DNA of 64,000 nucleotides, from contig OMWB01000011.1 of the NCBI GenBank assembly GCA_900314645.1, forward strand, positions 1-64,000, read 5' to 3'. This DNA comes from an uncultured Actinomycetes bacterium. GTDB taxonomy: Bacteria; Actinomycetota; Coriobacteriia; Coriobacteriales; Atopobiaceae. The position numbers and the translations under genes were made by a program. Under the pieces are notes generated by a model. That model was not told the origin of the DNA. It did no database searches and saw only the letters and a program-made list of their open reading frames with translations. Each line of letters starts with the position of its first letter. The stretch's first letter is position 1. Of the stretch, positions 35,856-46,037 are shown in pieces.

Positions 35856-37787
35856 ATGCAGGACGGGTTCGTCAAGGTCAGCGCCCGCACGCCCGAGGTC
35901 CGCGTCGCGGATGTCAACTTCAATGTCGAGCAGTGCGTGCGTCAGGTTGAGGACGCGTGCGCCGACGGAGCAAAGGTGGTCGTGCTCCCTGAGCTCTGCA
36001 TCACGGGATATACCTGCGAAGACCTCTTCTGGCAAGATGCCCTGCTCGATGCCGCTCAGCGTGGGCTCTATGCCTTTGCCGAGCAGACGTCCGCGCTCGA
36101 TGCGCTCCTGTTCGTGGGCGTGCCCTGGCGCGTGAACGGCAAGCTCTACAACTGCGCGGCGGCGCTCTGCGGCGGCGAGGTCCTGGCGCTCATCCCCAAG
36201 ACCTTCGTTCCCAACTACAACGAGTTCTACGAGATTCGTCACTTTACGCCTGCGCCAACCTCCTGCGGCTGCGACTTCATCGACATGGGCCAGGAGGAGC
36301 TTGTGCCCTTTGGCACCAACGTGCTGCTGCGCTGCTCGTCCATGCCCGATCTCGTGGTTGCCGCAGAGGTTTGCGAGGACCTGTGGGCGCCCAACCCGCC
36401 GTCGGTCGCCCACGCACTTGCAGGCGCCACCGTCATCGTTAACCTCTCGGCCTCCAACGCCATCGTGGGCAAGGCGGCCTATCGCCGTCAGCTGGTGGTG
36501 GGACAGAGCGCGCGATTGGTTTGCGCCTATCTCTATACCAGCGCTGGTTGGGGAGAGTCCACCACCGACGTGGTCTTCGCCGGCCACGACATGATTGCCG
36601 AAAACGGCACCCTGCTTGCGGAGTCAGCCCCGTTTGGAATGGGCAACGCTACCAGCGAGATTGACGTCTCCTCCATCGTCACCGAGCGCATGCGCATGTC
36701 CACCTTCAACACGACGCGTCCTGGCGGCGAAGCGGACTACGTTGAGGTCAGCTTCACGCTGGCGCGCGAGAAGACCGAGCTCACGCGCTTTGTGTCGGCT
36801 CGTCCGTTTGTGCCGTCCGACGGCGCCGAGCGCGACGCGCGCTGCGAGGACGTCTTCACCATCCAGGCTTGGGGCCTCGCAAAGCGCCTCGACCATACGC
36901 ACTGCTCGTGTGCGGTGGTGGGCGTCTCGGGCGGCCTTGACTCCACGCTGGCGCTCTTGGTGACGGTTCGCGCCTTTGACCTGCTTGGACTTGACCGCAA
37001 CGGCATCATTGCGGTGACCATGCCCGGCTTTGGCACCACTGACCGAACCCACGGTAACGCCACTACGCTTTCCGATGCACTGGGCGTGCAGCTGCGCGAG
37101 GTGTCCATCGTGCCGGCTGTACGTCAGCACTTTGCCGACATCGGCCATGACGAGTCCATCCACGACGTCACCTACGAGAACTGCCAGGCGCGCGAGCGCA
37201 CGCAGATCATCATGGACATCGCCAACAAGGAAGGTGGCATGGTCATCGGCACCGGCGACCTCTCCGAGCTCGCGCTTGGCTGGGCAACGTACAACGGCGA
37301 CCACATGTCTATGTACGGCGTGAACGGCGGCGTGCCCAAGACCCTCGTGCGTCACCTCGTGCGCTACGTGGCCGATACCTGCGAGAACGATGCCGAGGCC
37401 GACATCCTCTACGACGTGCTCGACACCCCGGTCTCGCCAGAGCTTCTGCCTGCCAACGAGGACGGTACCATCGCGCAGCAGACGGAGGACCTCGTCGGTC
37501 CGTACGAGCTGCATGACTTCTTCCTCTATCAGGTGCTGCGCCGCAACTTCACGCCCCGCAAGGTGTACCGTCTGGCCGTGTACGCCTTTGAGGGCGAGTA
37601 TGACGAGCCGACCATCCTGAAGTGGCTGAAGGTGTTCTACCGGCGGTTCTTTGCGCAGCAGTTCAAGCGTAGCTGCCTGCCTGACGGACCCAAGGTGGGC
37701 TCGGTGGCCGTCAGTCCGCGCGGCGACCTGCGCATGCCGAGCGACGCATGCGCCACGCTCTGGCTCTCCGAGCTGCAAAGCCTGTAA
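35856..37787 (+). CDS. nadE: Glutamine-dependent NAD+ synthetase
   Basis: A 643-residue enzyme that makes NAD+ from nicotinate adenine dinucleotide with glutamine-derived ammonia. The N-terminal nitrilase-type glutaminase has its Glu-Lys-Cys triad in LPELCITGYTCEDLF, LIPKTFVPNYNEF and AAEVCEDLWAP. The C-terminal synthetase has the PP-loop SGGLDSTLAL (about residue 364), GTGDLSELALGWATYNGDHMSMYGVNGGVPKTLV and a conserved C-terminal region. Cytoplasmic. ATG 35856 with AAGGAGGAG is chosen; the upstream extension would overlap the promoter region. Inverted repeat C follows 6 bp after the stop. Confidence 0.97.
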   Translation: MQDGFVKVSARTPEVRVADVNFNVEQCVRQVEDACADGAKVVVLPELCITGYTCEDLFWQDALLDAAQRGLYAFAEQTSALDALLFVGVPWRVNGKLYNCAAALCGGEVLALIPKTFVPNYNEFYEIRHFTPAPTSCGCDFIDMGQEELVPFGTNVLLRCSSMPDLVVAAEVCEDLWAPNPPSVAHALAGATVIVNLSASNAIVGKAAYRRQLVVGQSARLVCAYLYTSAGWGESTTDVVFAGHDMIAENGTLLAESAPFGMGNATSEIDVSSIVTERMRMSTFNTTRPGGEADYVEVSFTLAREKTELTRFVSARPFVPSDGAERDARCEDVFTIQAWGLAKRLDHTHCSCAVVGVSGGLDSTLALLVTVRAFDLLGLDRNGIIAVTMPGFGTTDRTHGNATTLSDALGVQLREVSIVPAVRQHFADIGHDESIHDVTYENCQARERTQIIMDIANKEGGMVIGTGDLSELALGWATYNGDHMSMYGVNGGVPKTLVRHLVRYVADTCENDAEADILYDVLDTPVSPELLPANEDGTIAQQTEDLVGPYELHDFFLYQVLRRNFTPRKVYRLAVYAFEGEYDEPTILKWLKVFYRRFFAQQFKRSCLPDGPKVGSVAVSPRGDLRMPSDACATLWLSELQSL

Positions 37788-37792
37788 CCCAG

Positions 37793-37863
37793 TGCGTCTA
37801 GGGGGCTACCCCCGGGACGCACTGGGTCCTGCGGTGCGTCCCGGGGGTAGCCCCCTAGACGCA
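37793..37863. repeat. Long inverted repeat C (29-bp perfect arms) with an alternative nested hairpin
   Basis: Arms 37793-37821 and 37835-37863 are exact reverse complements around a 13-base loop. An alternative 11-bp hairpin, CCCAGTGCGTC (37788-37798) with 37816-37826, uses the same left arm and is mutually exclusive with the big one. The arms themselves are nearly palindromic (GCGTC ... GACGC), so the element has four-fold symmetry. It starts 6 bp after nadE. Confidence 0.9.
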
Positions 37864-37891
37864 TCGGTAGCCTTCACATCGCGCATGTAAA

Positions 37892-37956
37892 AAATCTAAG
37901 TGCCTCTTTGAAGATTTGCACTTTGTCGTGTTATCGAGCGGCATAGTGGGTATAGT
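37892..37956 (+). promoter_or_regulatory. groS-groL upstream region: interleaved short repeats and -10 element
   Basis: AAATCT/AGATTT (37892-37897, 37912-37917) and AAGTGC/GCACTT (37898-37903, 37918-37923) form interleaved inverted repeats. A TATAGT -10-like hexamer lies at 37951-37956. The sequence does not match the CIRCE box of HrcA. It is a candidate heat-shock control site only. Confidence 0.35.
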
Positions 37957-38034
37957 TCTCTGCGTTGGAAAAGCGTTCCCGTTATGGGTCGCCCTATAAG
38001 TTCGCGCCTCGTGCGCGTAAAGGAGGTAATTGGA

Positions 38035-38325
38035 ATGACGCTTAAGCCGCTGGGAGACCGCGTTCTCGTTAAGCCCGCACCCAAGGAGGATCGCACCTCC
38101 TCTGGCCTGTACATCTCTTCTGGTGCCCAGGAGAAGCCGCAGCGCGGCGAGGTCATCGCTGTTGGTGCTGGCAAGCTGAACGACAAGGGCGAGCGTATCG
38201 CTATGGACGTCCAGGTGGGCGACCAGGTGTATTACGGCAAGTTTGGCGGCAACGAGGTCAAGATTGACGGCGAGGACTTCCTGCTCCTTCGTGCCGATGA
38301 CATCTACGCCATCATCACCGACTAG
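38035..38325 (+). CDS. groS: Co-chaperonin GroES
   Basis: A 96-residue lid of the GroEL folding chamber. It has LKPLGDRVLVKPAPKEDRTSSGLYI with the mobile loop, then RGEVIAVGAG and GDQVYYGKFGGNEVKIDGEDFLLLRADDIYAII. ATG 38035 has a consensus AAAGGAGG site; the frame upstream is not translated. groL starts 37 bp after the stop. Confidence 0.98.
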   Translation: MTLKPLGDRVLVKPAPKEDRTSSGLYISSGAQEKPQRGEVIAVGAGKLNDKGERIAMDVQVGDQVYYGKFGGNEVKIDGEDFLLLRADDIYAIITD

Positions 38326-38359
38326 CACTCGCATCCCAAAACCACTTTTGGAGGTATGA

Positions 38360-40003
<1,644 letters not shown>

Positions 40004-40015
40004 TCGGCACGGGGG

Positions 40016-40115
40016 GCGCAGCTCCCTAAACTAGCCAAACGTCCTCGAAGAGGGGTCGGGCCTAACGGCCCGGCCCCTCTTCTGCGGAATGTTTGGCTAG
40101 TTTAGGGAGCTGCGC
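40016..40115. repeat. Long inverted repeat D (25-bp perfect arms enclosing a 16-bp hairpin)
   Basis: Outer arms 40016-40040 and 40091-40115 are exact reverse complements. Inside, 40047-40062 pairs with 40067-40082 (16 bp, one wobble, loop TAAC). No T-tract follows either stem. It directly follows groL. Confidence 0.92.
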
Positions 40116-40201
40116 GCGCCACTTACTACCTGCCTTAATTCATTTCTTTTATGTTGGTACAATCGTTATTTGTGACTCGCACGAACATGAGAGGGGGTTC
40201 A

Positions 40202-41473
40202 ATGGCTGAGCAGCGGGACATGCTGGATGATCTTATTGACATCTCTGATAGCTGGCAGGCGCTTTCCAACCCGTTTGGCGGCGTGATGGACACCCTCACG
40301 CAGGATCCCAGCAAGATTAAGAAGTGGGATCCGGGCGAGTATAAGGAGGTTCCGCGCCCCAACGCCGTCACCTGCCTGCAGATAACCTCGCAGTCCACCG
40401 AGGTGTGTGGGCGATGCCTCGAGGCGTGCCCGACGGCGGCCATCGAGATCCTTCCCGCAGCGAAGAAGATCAAGATCGGTGAGGACTGCCGCAAGTGCGG
40501 CCTGTGCTCGGCGGTGTGTCCTGTGGACACGTTCCTTACCAGCAAGCTGGCGGCAAAGGTGCTCTATGACCGTATCGCGCGCGTTGCGAGCGCTTACGAG
40601 CAGGCATACATCACCTGCACGCGCGCGCTGGGACGCCTGCCCAAGGACAACGAGATTGTGCTTTCGTGCGTTGGCGCGGTTCCTACCGAGGTGTGGTTCT
40701 CCCTGCTTGCGGAGTATTCCAACCTCTGCGTCTACCTGCCGCTTGGCATCTGCGACCGTTGTCGCACCGTGACGGGCGAGGCGGTCTACGCCGACAGCAT
40801 CGGCACGGCGGAGGAGCTGGCAAACAATGCGGTGGGTCTTGAGGTGGACGCCTCTGCGATGACGCACGAGTACACGCGCGCGTACAAGCGCAGCCAGTTT
40901 GTGGGCAACATGGCCCGCGCAGGCATGACGGTGGCCACCAAGGGTGTTCCGGTGCTGTCTGCCGCGCAGCTCGTGGCCAACCGCATCAAAGACCATGGCA
41001 CGCAGTTGATGAACGTGCAGCGCCAGATTGAGAAGGCGGTTGGCGCCAAGACCGACCAAAGTAGGCGCCGCGTGCTGACGCAAGAGCGAAAGCTTGTCCT
41101 TGCGGCGCTTCAGAAGCGGCCTGAGCTGGCAGAGAACTTCCAGCCCCGGGTGCCGGTGTGCGATTGGTCGTTCTGCACGATGTGCGGTGAGTGCGCCAAG
41201 GCATGCCCCCTGCACGCGTGCGAGGTTGACTCGAGCGGACACTTCTCGGTCGAGCCGACATACTGCGTGGGGTGCGAGGCCTGCATGATTGCTTGCCCCG
41301 AGTGCTGCATCGAGATGCAGCCGTGCGACCCGCAGGAGCTGGTCATCCCCGACGAGAACGCCGAGAAGCTCGCGGAGCGCCGGGCGGAGCTCGCGAAGCG
41401 CAAAGAAGAGATGCGCGAGCAGCTCAAGCGCGGCCTCGATGCGGTAGAGCGTATGGCAGAAGGAAACGAATAG
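40202..41473 (+). CDS. Four-cluster [4Fe-4S] ferredoxin-like protein of unknown function
   Basis: A 423-residue soluble protein. Two 2[4Fe-4S]-type modules flank a middle domain: CGRCLEACP and CRKCGLCSAVCP near residues 66-106, then CTMCGECAKACP and CVGCEACMIACP near 320-365. Each module can hold two clusters. The ~200-residue middle contains further cysteines (YITCTRAL, LSCVGAVP, LGICDRCRT) and a nucleotide-fold feel, but no recognised catalytic motif. A charged coiled tail ends it. It is probably an electron-transfer component, but no partner oxidoreductase lies next to it. ATG 40202 follows GAGGGGG. Confidence 0.8.
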   Translation: MAEQRDMLDDLIDISDSWQALSNPFGGVMDTLTQDPSKIKKWDPGEYKEVPRPNAVTCLQITSQSTEVCGRCLEACPTAAIEILPAAKKIKIGEDCRKCGLCSAVCPVDTFLTSKLAAKVLYDRIARVASAYEQAYITCTRALGRLPKDNEIVLSCVGAVPTEVWFSLLAEYSNLCVYLPLGICDRCRTVTGEAVYADSIGTAEELANNAVGLEVDASAMTHEYTRAYKRSQFVGNMARAGMTVATKGVPVLSAAQLVANRIKDHGTQLMNVQRQIEKAVGAKTDQSRRRVLTQERKLVLAALQKRPELAENFQPRVPVCDWSFCTMCGECAKACPLHACEVDSSGHFSVEPTYCVGCEACMIACPECCIEMQPCDPQELVIPDENAEKLAERRAELAKRKEEMREQLKRGLDAVERMAEGNE

Positions 41474-41535
41474 CAGGTCAGAGGCTTGAACGTCTCGGCT
41501 TGAACGTGCTTTGTACAAGACTTGGAGATGAGATC

Positions 41536-42600
41536 GTGGCACTTTCGATTGGTATCGTGGGACTGCCCAACGTGGGCAAATCGACGCTCTTCACGGCGCT
41601 GACCCGTAAGGGTGGCCTGGCCGCCAACTACCCCTTTGCGACCATCGACCCCAACGTGGGCATCGTGGACGTACCCGACGAGCGTCTGCAGGTGCTGGCT
41701 GACATCGTGCATCCGGGCCGCATTGTCCCGGCTACGGTGGAGTTTGTTGACATCGCGGGCCTGGTTAAGGGTGCAAGTGAGGGCGAGGGCCTGGGCAACC
41801 AGTTCCTGGCGAACATCCGCGAGACCGACGCGATCTGCGAGGTCGTGCGCTTCTTCTCTGACCCCGACGTTATCCGCCACGAGAGCAGCCATGATCCCGA
41901 GAGCGACATGGACACCATCCAGACCGAGCTCGTCCTCGCTGACCTCGGCACGCTGGAGAAGGCCATCCCCAAGCTTGAGAAGGAGGCACGTCGCGACAAG
42001 GCCAACGCCCCCAAGCTGGCCATCGCCAAGCGCCTGCAGGAGTGGCTCAACGAGGGCAACCGCGCGGCTGACCTCGACATGACTGACGAGGAGCGTGCGG
42101 CTGCGCACGACCTCTTCTTGCTGACGATGAAGCCCATCCTCTACGTGGCAAATGTGGACGAGGACGCCTTGGGAGAGGAGCTGCCCACCATCAATGGTGC
42201 CGAGGTCGTGCCCATCAGCGCAAAGGTTGAGTCCGAGCTCATCGAGCTTGATCCCGAAGAAGCCGCTGAGTTCCTGGCTGACCTCGGCCTTGAGCAGAGT
42301 GGCCTGGCCACGCTCGCGCAGGCGGCGTACCGTCTGCTGGGCCTGCAGAGCTACTTCACGGCTGGCGAGATGGAGGTCAAGGCCTGGACCATCCCCGTGG
42401 GCGCTAAGGCCCCGCAGGCCGCGGGCGTCATCCACTCCGACTTTGAGCGCGGCTTCATCAAGGCGCAGGTCTGCAGCTATGAGGACTACGTGGCGCTGGG
42501 TGGCGAGCAAGGGTGCAAGAACGCCGGCAAGCTCCGCATGGAAGGCAAGGAGTACGTCGTCCAGGACGGCGACGTGATGCACTTCATGTTTAACGTCTAA
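41536..42600 (+). CDS. ychF: Redox-regulated ATPase YchF (Obg-like ATPase)
   Basis: A 354-residue OLA1/YchF family P-loop protein that prefers ATP over GTP and binds ribosomes. It has G1 GLPNVGKSTLF (about residue 8), G3 DIAGLVKGASEGEGLGNQFLANIRE, the YchF-specific N-x-x-D (ANVDED), a helical coiled region, and the C-terminal TGS domain (TAGEMEVKAWTIPVGAKAPQAAGVIHSDFERGFIKAQV). GTG 41536 with GGAG upstream is chosen; the open frame upstream overlaps the ferredoxin gene. Inverted repeat E follows. Confidence 0.96.
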   Translation: MALSIGIVGLPNVGKSTLFTALTRKGGLAANYPFATIDPNVGIVDVPDERLQVLADIVHPGRIVPATVEFVDIAGLVKGASEGEGLGNQFLANIRETDAICEVVRFFSDPDVIRHESSHDPESDMDTIQTELVLADLGTLEKAIPKLEKEARRDKANAPKLAIAKRLQEWLNEGNRAADLDMTDEERAAAHDLFLLTMKPILYVANVDEDALGEELPTINGAEVVPISAKVESELIELDPEEAAEFLADLGLEQSGLATLAQAAYRLLGLQSYFTAGEMEVKAWTIPVGAKAPQAAGVIHSDFERGFIKAQVCSYEDYVALGGEQGCKNAGKLRMEGKEYVVQDGDVMHFMFNV

Positions 42601-42614
42601 CTCGACGAGCATAC

Positions 42615-42716
42615 GCTCCGCCGGGAAGGGCAGGGGCCTCCGCAGCTGCTCAGGCGCGCCTTTGGCGCGCGCTTCGCAATCGCAGCTGCGGAGGTCCCTG
42701 CCCTTCCCGGCGGAGC
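42615..42716. repeat. Long inverted repeat E (34-bp arms, one wobble, enclosing a 7-bp hairpin)
   Basis: Arms 42615-42648 and 42683-42716 are reverse complements with a single G-T pair. Inside, GCGCGCC (42654-42660) pairs with 42664-42670 around TTT. It starts 15 bp after the ychF stop. No T-tract. Confidence 0.92.
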
Positions 42717-43100
42717 TTCTGAAGCGTCCTGGTTAGGGGCCGTTTTGGGTCAGATTTGGGCTGGGGCTCAAACTGAAGTGCGGGTGGTGTTACTTGTTTC
42801 ATACGTTCCGTTAATTCACTGTGTGGTTTTATGTGATGCGGCACTGGCGTGGTTAAATACTGCCTTGTAAAACAGAGTCCCCCGAGAGGAGGCTTTTTTT
42901 CTGGGAGTCTGTTAGCGCCTGGACCGTAATTGGTTGACGAGGATGGCAGTTATCGAAAGACTCGGCGGATGCTGCCACGGCCACATGCAGTGGGTCGCAG
43001 GGAGAGAGCAAAAAGCAGAATCAACACTGTAACAGAGGCTCTTCCGACACTGAGAAACGCACCCGATGCGACACATGTCGCAGCAAAAGGAGATTTCATC
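42717..43100 (+). promoter_or_regulatory. nagB upstream region with a near-perfect 16-bp palindrome
   Basis: About 380 bp without a gene. A seven-T run at 42894-42900 follows GAGGAGGC and may be a leader terminator. Imperfect arms (42872-42881 with 42903-42912) flank it. TGCGACA-CA-TGTCGCA (43067-43082) is a palindrome only 4 bases upstream of the AAAGGAG site of nagB. It could be an operator or a hairpin hiding the ribosome-binding site. No glmS ribozyme was recognisable. Confidence 0.45.
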
Positions 43101-43892
43101 ATGCGCGTTGTCATTCAGGACGATTATCAGAAGATGTGCAAGTGGGCGGCTGACTATATCGCCAACAAGATTCGCAACCACAAGGAGGACCGTCCGTTCG
43201 TGCTCGGTCTCCCTACGGGCTCTAGCCCCATTGGTGTCTATCAGGAGCTGGTGCGTCAGAACCAGGCTGGCGAGCTCTCGTTTGCTAACGTCGTGACCTT
43301 CAACATGGACGAGTATGTGGGCCTCGACCATGATCATGACCAGAGCTACTGGTACTTCATGCACGACAACTTCTTCGATCACCTGGTTGACATGAAGCCG
43401 GAGAACATCAACATCCTCAACGGCATGGCCGAGGACCCCGAGGCCGAGTGCGCCGCATACGAGGAGAAGATTGCCTCCTATGGCGGCATCGACCTCTTCA
43501 TGGGCGGCATCGGCGTTGACGGCCACATCGCCTTCAACGAGCCCTATACCTCGCTCAACTCCCGCACGGGTCTGCGTGCTCTGACCACCGACACCCGTAT
43601 CGTCAACTCCCGCTTCTTTGGCAACGACCCGGAGAAGGTTCCGGCGTTCGCGCTGTCCGTGGGCGTCGGCACCGTTACCGACTCCAAGGAAGTTATGATC
43701 CTCATCAACGGCCACAACAAGGCCCGCGCGCTTGCCCATACCGTCGAGGGCGGCGTCAGCCACAAGTGGACCTGCTCTGCGCTTCAGATGCACAACGGCG
43801 CCATCATCGCCTGCGACGAGGCTGCCTGCGGCGAGCTGACCGTTGACACCTACAAGTACTTCCTCGACATCGAGAAGGATCAGAGGCTCTAG
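43101..43892 (+). CDS. nagB: Glucosamine-6-phosphate deaminase
   Basis: A 263-residue enzyme converting GlcN-6-P to fructose-6-P and ammonia, reversible in vitro. It has [15 protein letters not shown] (phosphate loop), FNMDEYVGL (catalytic Asp about 71), [17 protein letters not shown] (Asp/His pair about 140) and the C-terminal [17 protein letters not shown]. Length and motifs are standard. ATG 43101 follows AAAGGAG. It starts a three-gene unit with an acetyltransferase and a GlmM, which suggests a biosynthetic or recycling branch to GlcNAc-1-P rather than simple catabolism. Confidence 0.96.
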   Translation: MRVVIQDDYQKMCKWAADYIANKIRNHKEDRPFVLGLPTGSSPIGVYQELVRQNQAGELSFANVVTFNMDEYVGLDHDHDQSYWYFMHDNFFDHLVDMKPENINILNGMAEDPEAECAAYEEKIASYGGIDLFMGGIGVDGHIAFNEPYTSLNSRTGLRALTTDTRIVNSRFFGNDPEKVPAFALSVGVGTVTDSKEVMILINGHNKARALAHTVEGGVSHKWTCSALQMHNGAIIACDEAACGELTVDTYKYFLDIEKDQRL

Positions 43893-43895
43893 GAT

Positions 43896-44561
43896 ATGTA
43901 CACCATCAAAGACCTTTATGACCTCGACCACTCGCTGGCGGGGAAATATCTCATGCAGTTCACGTACCCTTGGGAGGCACTCAAGGGCATCAAGGACCTG
44001 ATTCTTGAGCTTGGCCCCACCCTGGGAGACGACTACGAGGAAGTCCAGCCGCAGGTGTGGGTGCACAAGACCGCGAAGGTCTTCCCCTCGGCGTATCTCG
44101 GTGCGCCGTGCATCATCGGTCCCGAGACCGAGGTGCGCCACTGCGCCTTCGTGCGCGGCTCTGCGCTGGTTGGTGCCAACTGCGTGGTGGGCAACTCTGT
44201 CGAGCTCAAGAACGTGATTCTCTTCGATCACGTGCAGACGCCACACTACAACTATGTTGGCGACTCCATCCTTGGCTACTACAGCCACATGGGTGCCGGC
44301 AGCATCACCTCCAACGTGAAGGCTGACAAGCAGCTCGTCGTTGTCCACAACGGCACCGAGCAGATCGAGACGGGCGTGAAGAAGTTCGGCGCCATGCTCG
44401 GCGACCACGTCGAGGTTGGCTGCAACGCCGTCCTCAACCCCGGCACGGTTATCGGACGCTGGAGCAACGTGTACCCCACGTCGTGTGTCCGCGGCGTCGT
44501 GCCTGAGCACTGCATTTTCAAGAATAGCGGCGATATCGTAAGGAAACGTGAGAATGGGTAA
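43896..44561 (+). CDS. Left-handed beta-helix acetyltransferase resembling the GlmU C-terminal domain
   Basis: A 221-residue hexapeptide-repeat protein (e.g. VWVHKTAKVFPSAYLGAPCIIGPETEVRHCAFVR in hexad steps). The region HYNYVGDSILG...GAGSITSN (about residues 110-134) aligns with the GlmU acetyltransferase site HLxYxGDAxIG...GAGTITCN, keeping the catalytic His and the Asn. It lacks the pyrophosphorylase half of GlmU. By context, 3 bp after nagB and overlapping glmM, it probably acetylates an amino-sugar phosphate such as GlcN-1-P; this substrate is inference. The N-terminal ~40 residues are helical (LYDLDHSLAGKYLMQFTYPWEALKGIKD). Confidence 0.82.
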   Translation: MYTIKDLYDLDHSLAGKYLMQFTYPWEALKGIKDLILELGPTLGDDYEEVQPQVWVHKTAKVFPSAYLGAPCIIGPETEVRHCAFVRGSALVGANCVVGNSVELKNVILFDHVQTPHYNYVGDSILGYYSHMGAGSITSNVKADKQLVVVHNGTEQIETGVKKFGAMLGDHVEVGCNAVLNPGTVIGRWSNVYPTSCVRGVVPEHCIFKNSGDIVRKRENG

Positions 44562-45900
44562 GTATTTCGGAACTGACGGCTTTCGTGGCGAGGCCAACAA
44601 GGACCTGACCTACGAGCATGCTATCCAGATTGGTCGTTTCCTTGGTTGGTACTACGGTGCCAGGCAAGGCAAGAAGGCCAAGATTGTCATTGGTAAGGAC
44701 ACCCGCAGGTCGTCCTACATGTTTGAGTACGCGCTGTGCACCGGCCTTATGGCGAGTGGCGCCGATGCCTACATCATGCATGTGACCACCACCCCGTCGG
44801 TGTCTTACATTTGCAGTAGGGACGACTTTGACTGCGGCATCATGATCTCTGCCTCGCACAACCCGTTCTACGACAACGGCATCAAGCTGCTGAACGGTAA
44901 CGGCGAGAAGATGGACGAGGAGACCATCCTTATGGTCGAGGACTTCATCGACGGCAAGATCGAGATCCCCGTTGCCGAGCGTGCCGAGATTGGCCGCACC
45001 GTCGACTTCGTCGCAGGCCGCAACCGCTACATTGGCCACCTCATCTCGATGAACAAGTTCAGCTTCAAGGGCATCAAGGTTGGCCTGGACGTCGCGAATG
45101 GCTCCGCATGGCAGATTGCCAAGCACGTGTTTGACGCGCTGGGTGCCAAGACCTACGTGATGAGCGACGAGCCCAACGGCCTGAACATCAACACCGACTG
45201 CGGCTCCACGCACATCGAGCACCTGCAGAAGTTCGTCGTGGACAACGGCCTCGACATCGGCTTTGCCTACGACGGCGACGCCGACCGCTGCATCTGCGTC
45301 GACGAGAACGGCAACGTTGTCACCGGCGACCACGTCCTGTACATCTACGGCCTGTACATGAAGGAGCGCGGCAAGCTCATCAACAACAAGGTCGTCACTA
45401 CCGTCATGAGCAACTTCGGCCTGTACAAGGCGCTTGACCTCGTGGGCATTGAGTACGACAAGACCGCGGTGGGCGACAAGTACGTGTGGGAAAACATGGC
45501 CGAGACGGGCAACTGCATCGGCGGCGAGCAGTCGGGCCACATCATCTTCTCCAAGTACGAGACCACGGGCGACGGCATCCTCACGAGCCTCAAGCTCATG
45601 GAGGTCATGATCGCCAAGGGCAAGCCCATGAGCGAGCTGGCCGCTCCGGTGGTGTTCTATCCGCAGGTTCTGAAGAACGTCCGCGTGAAGAGCAAGCCCG
45701 AGGCCCAGAACGACCCCGATGTCCAGGCTGCCGTCAAGAAGGTTGCCGACGAGCTGGGCGATGAGGGCCGCATTCTGGTCCGTGAGTCTGGTACTGAGCC
45801 GGTCATCCGCGTCATGGTTGAGGCGGGTACTGACGAGATCTGCGAGAAGTACGTGGATAGCGTCATTGACGTCATTACCGCGAAGGGTCATCTGGCCTAG
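44554..45900 (+). CDS. glmM: Phosphoglucosamine mutase, copy 2
   Basis: A 448-residue phosphohexomutase with orthodox GlmM motifs: start MGKYFGTDGFRGEAN, phosphoserine loop SASHNPFYDNG (about residue 102), metal loop DGDADR (about 243), sugar loop GGEQSGH (about 324) and phosphate loop RESGTEPVIRVMVEA. It makes GlcN-1-P from GlcN-6-P. It overlaps the acetyltransferase gene by 8 bp (ATG 44554; GTG 44548 is an alternative). It is more consensus-like than copy 1 at 17671 and is the better candidate for the housekeeping enzyme. A terminator follows at 45932. Confidence 0.93.
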   Translation: MGKYFGTDGFRGEANKDLTYEHAIQIGRFLGWYYGARQGKKAKIVIGKDTRRSSYMFEYALCTGLMASGADAYIMHVTTTPSVSYICSRDDFDCGIMISASHNPFYDNGIKLLNGNGEKMDEETILMVEDFIDGKIEIPVAERAEIGRTVDFVAGRNRYIGHLISMNKFSFKGIKVGLDVANGSAWQIAKHVFDALGAKTYVMSDEPNGLNINTDCGSTHIEHLQKFVVDNGLDIGFAYDGDADRCICVDENGNVVTGDHVLYIYGLYMKERGKLINNKVVTTVMSNFGLYKALDLVGIEYDKTAVGDKYVWENMAETGNCIGGEQSGHIIFSKYETTGDGILTSLKLMEVMIAKGKPMSELAAPVVFYPQVLKNVRVKSKPEAQNDPDVQAAVKKVADELGDEGRILVRESGTEPVIRVMVEAGTDEICEKYVDSVIDVITAKGHLA

Positions 45901-45931
45901 AAGCACTGCACAGCTCCAGTACGAAGCTGAG

Positions 45932-45975
45932 AGGCGGTCCCACGAGGCGTATTCCTCGCGGGACCGCCTTTGTTT
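45932..45975 (+). terminator. Terminator of the nagB-glmM unit
   Basis: A 16-bp stem (45932-45947 with 45954-45969, one mismatch), loop CGTATT, tail TTGTTTT. Confidence 0.9.
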
Positions 45976-46037
45976 TGCTGGATAAGGGCGATTTGGGCCA
46001 AGTAAACGGACGCTGGTTTGGCACTGGCGGCCATTGA

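Noticed and set aside
37864..38034. CIRCE operator (HrcA) in front of groES
   Set aside because: The TTAGCACTC-N9-GAGTGCTAA pattern is absent; only unrelated interleaved short repeats are present.
42717..43100. glmS-type ribozyme or riboswitch before nagB
   Set aside because: No match to the conserved glmS core could be traced by eye; only a palindrome and a T-run are seen.
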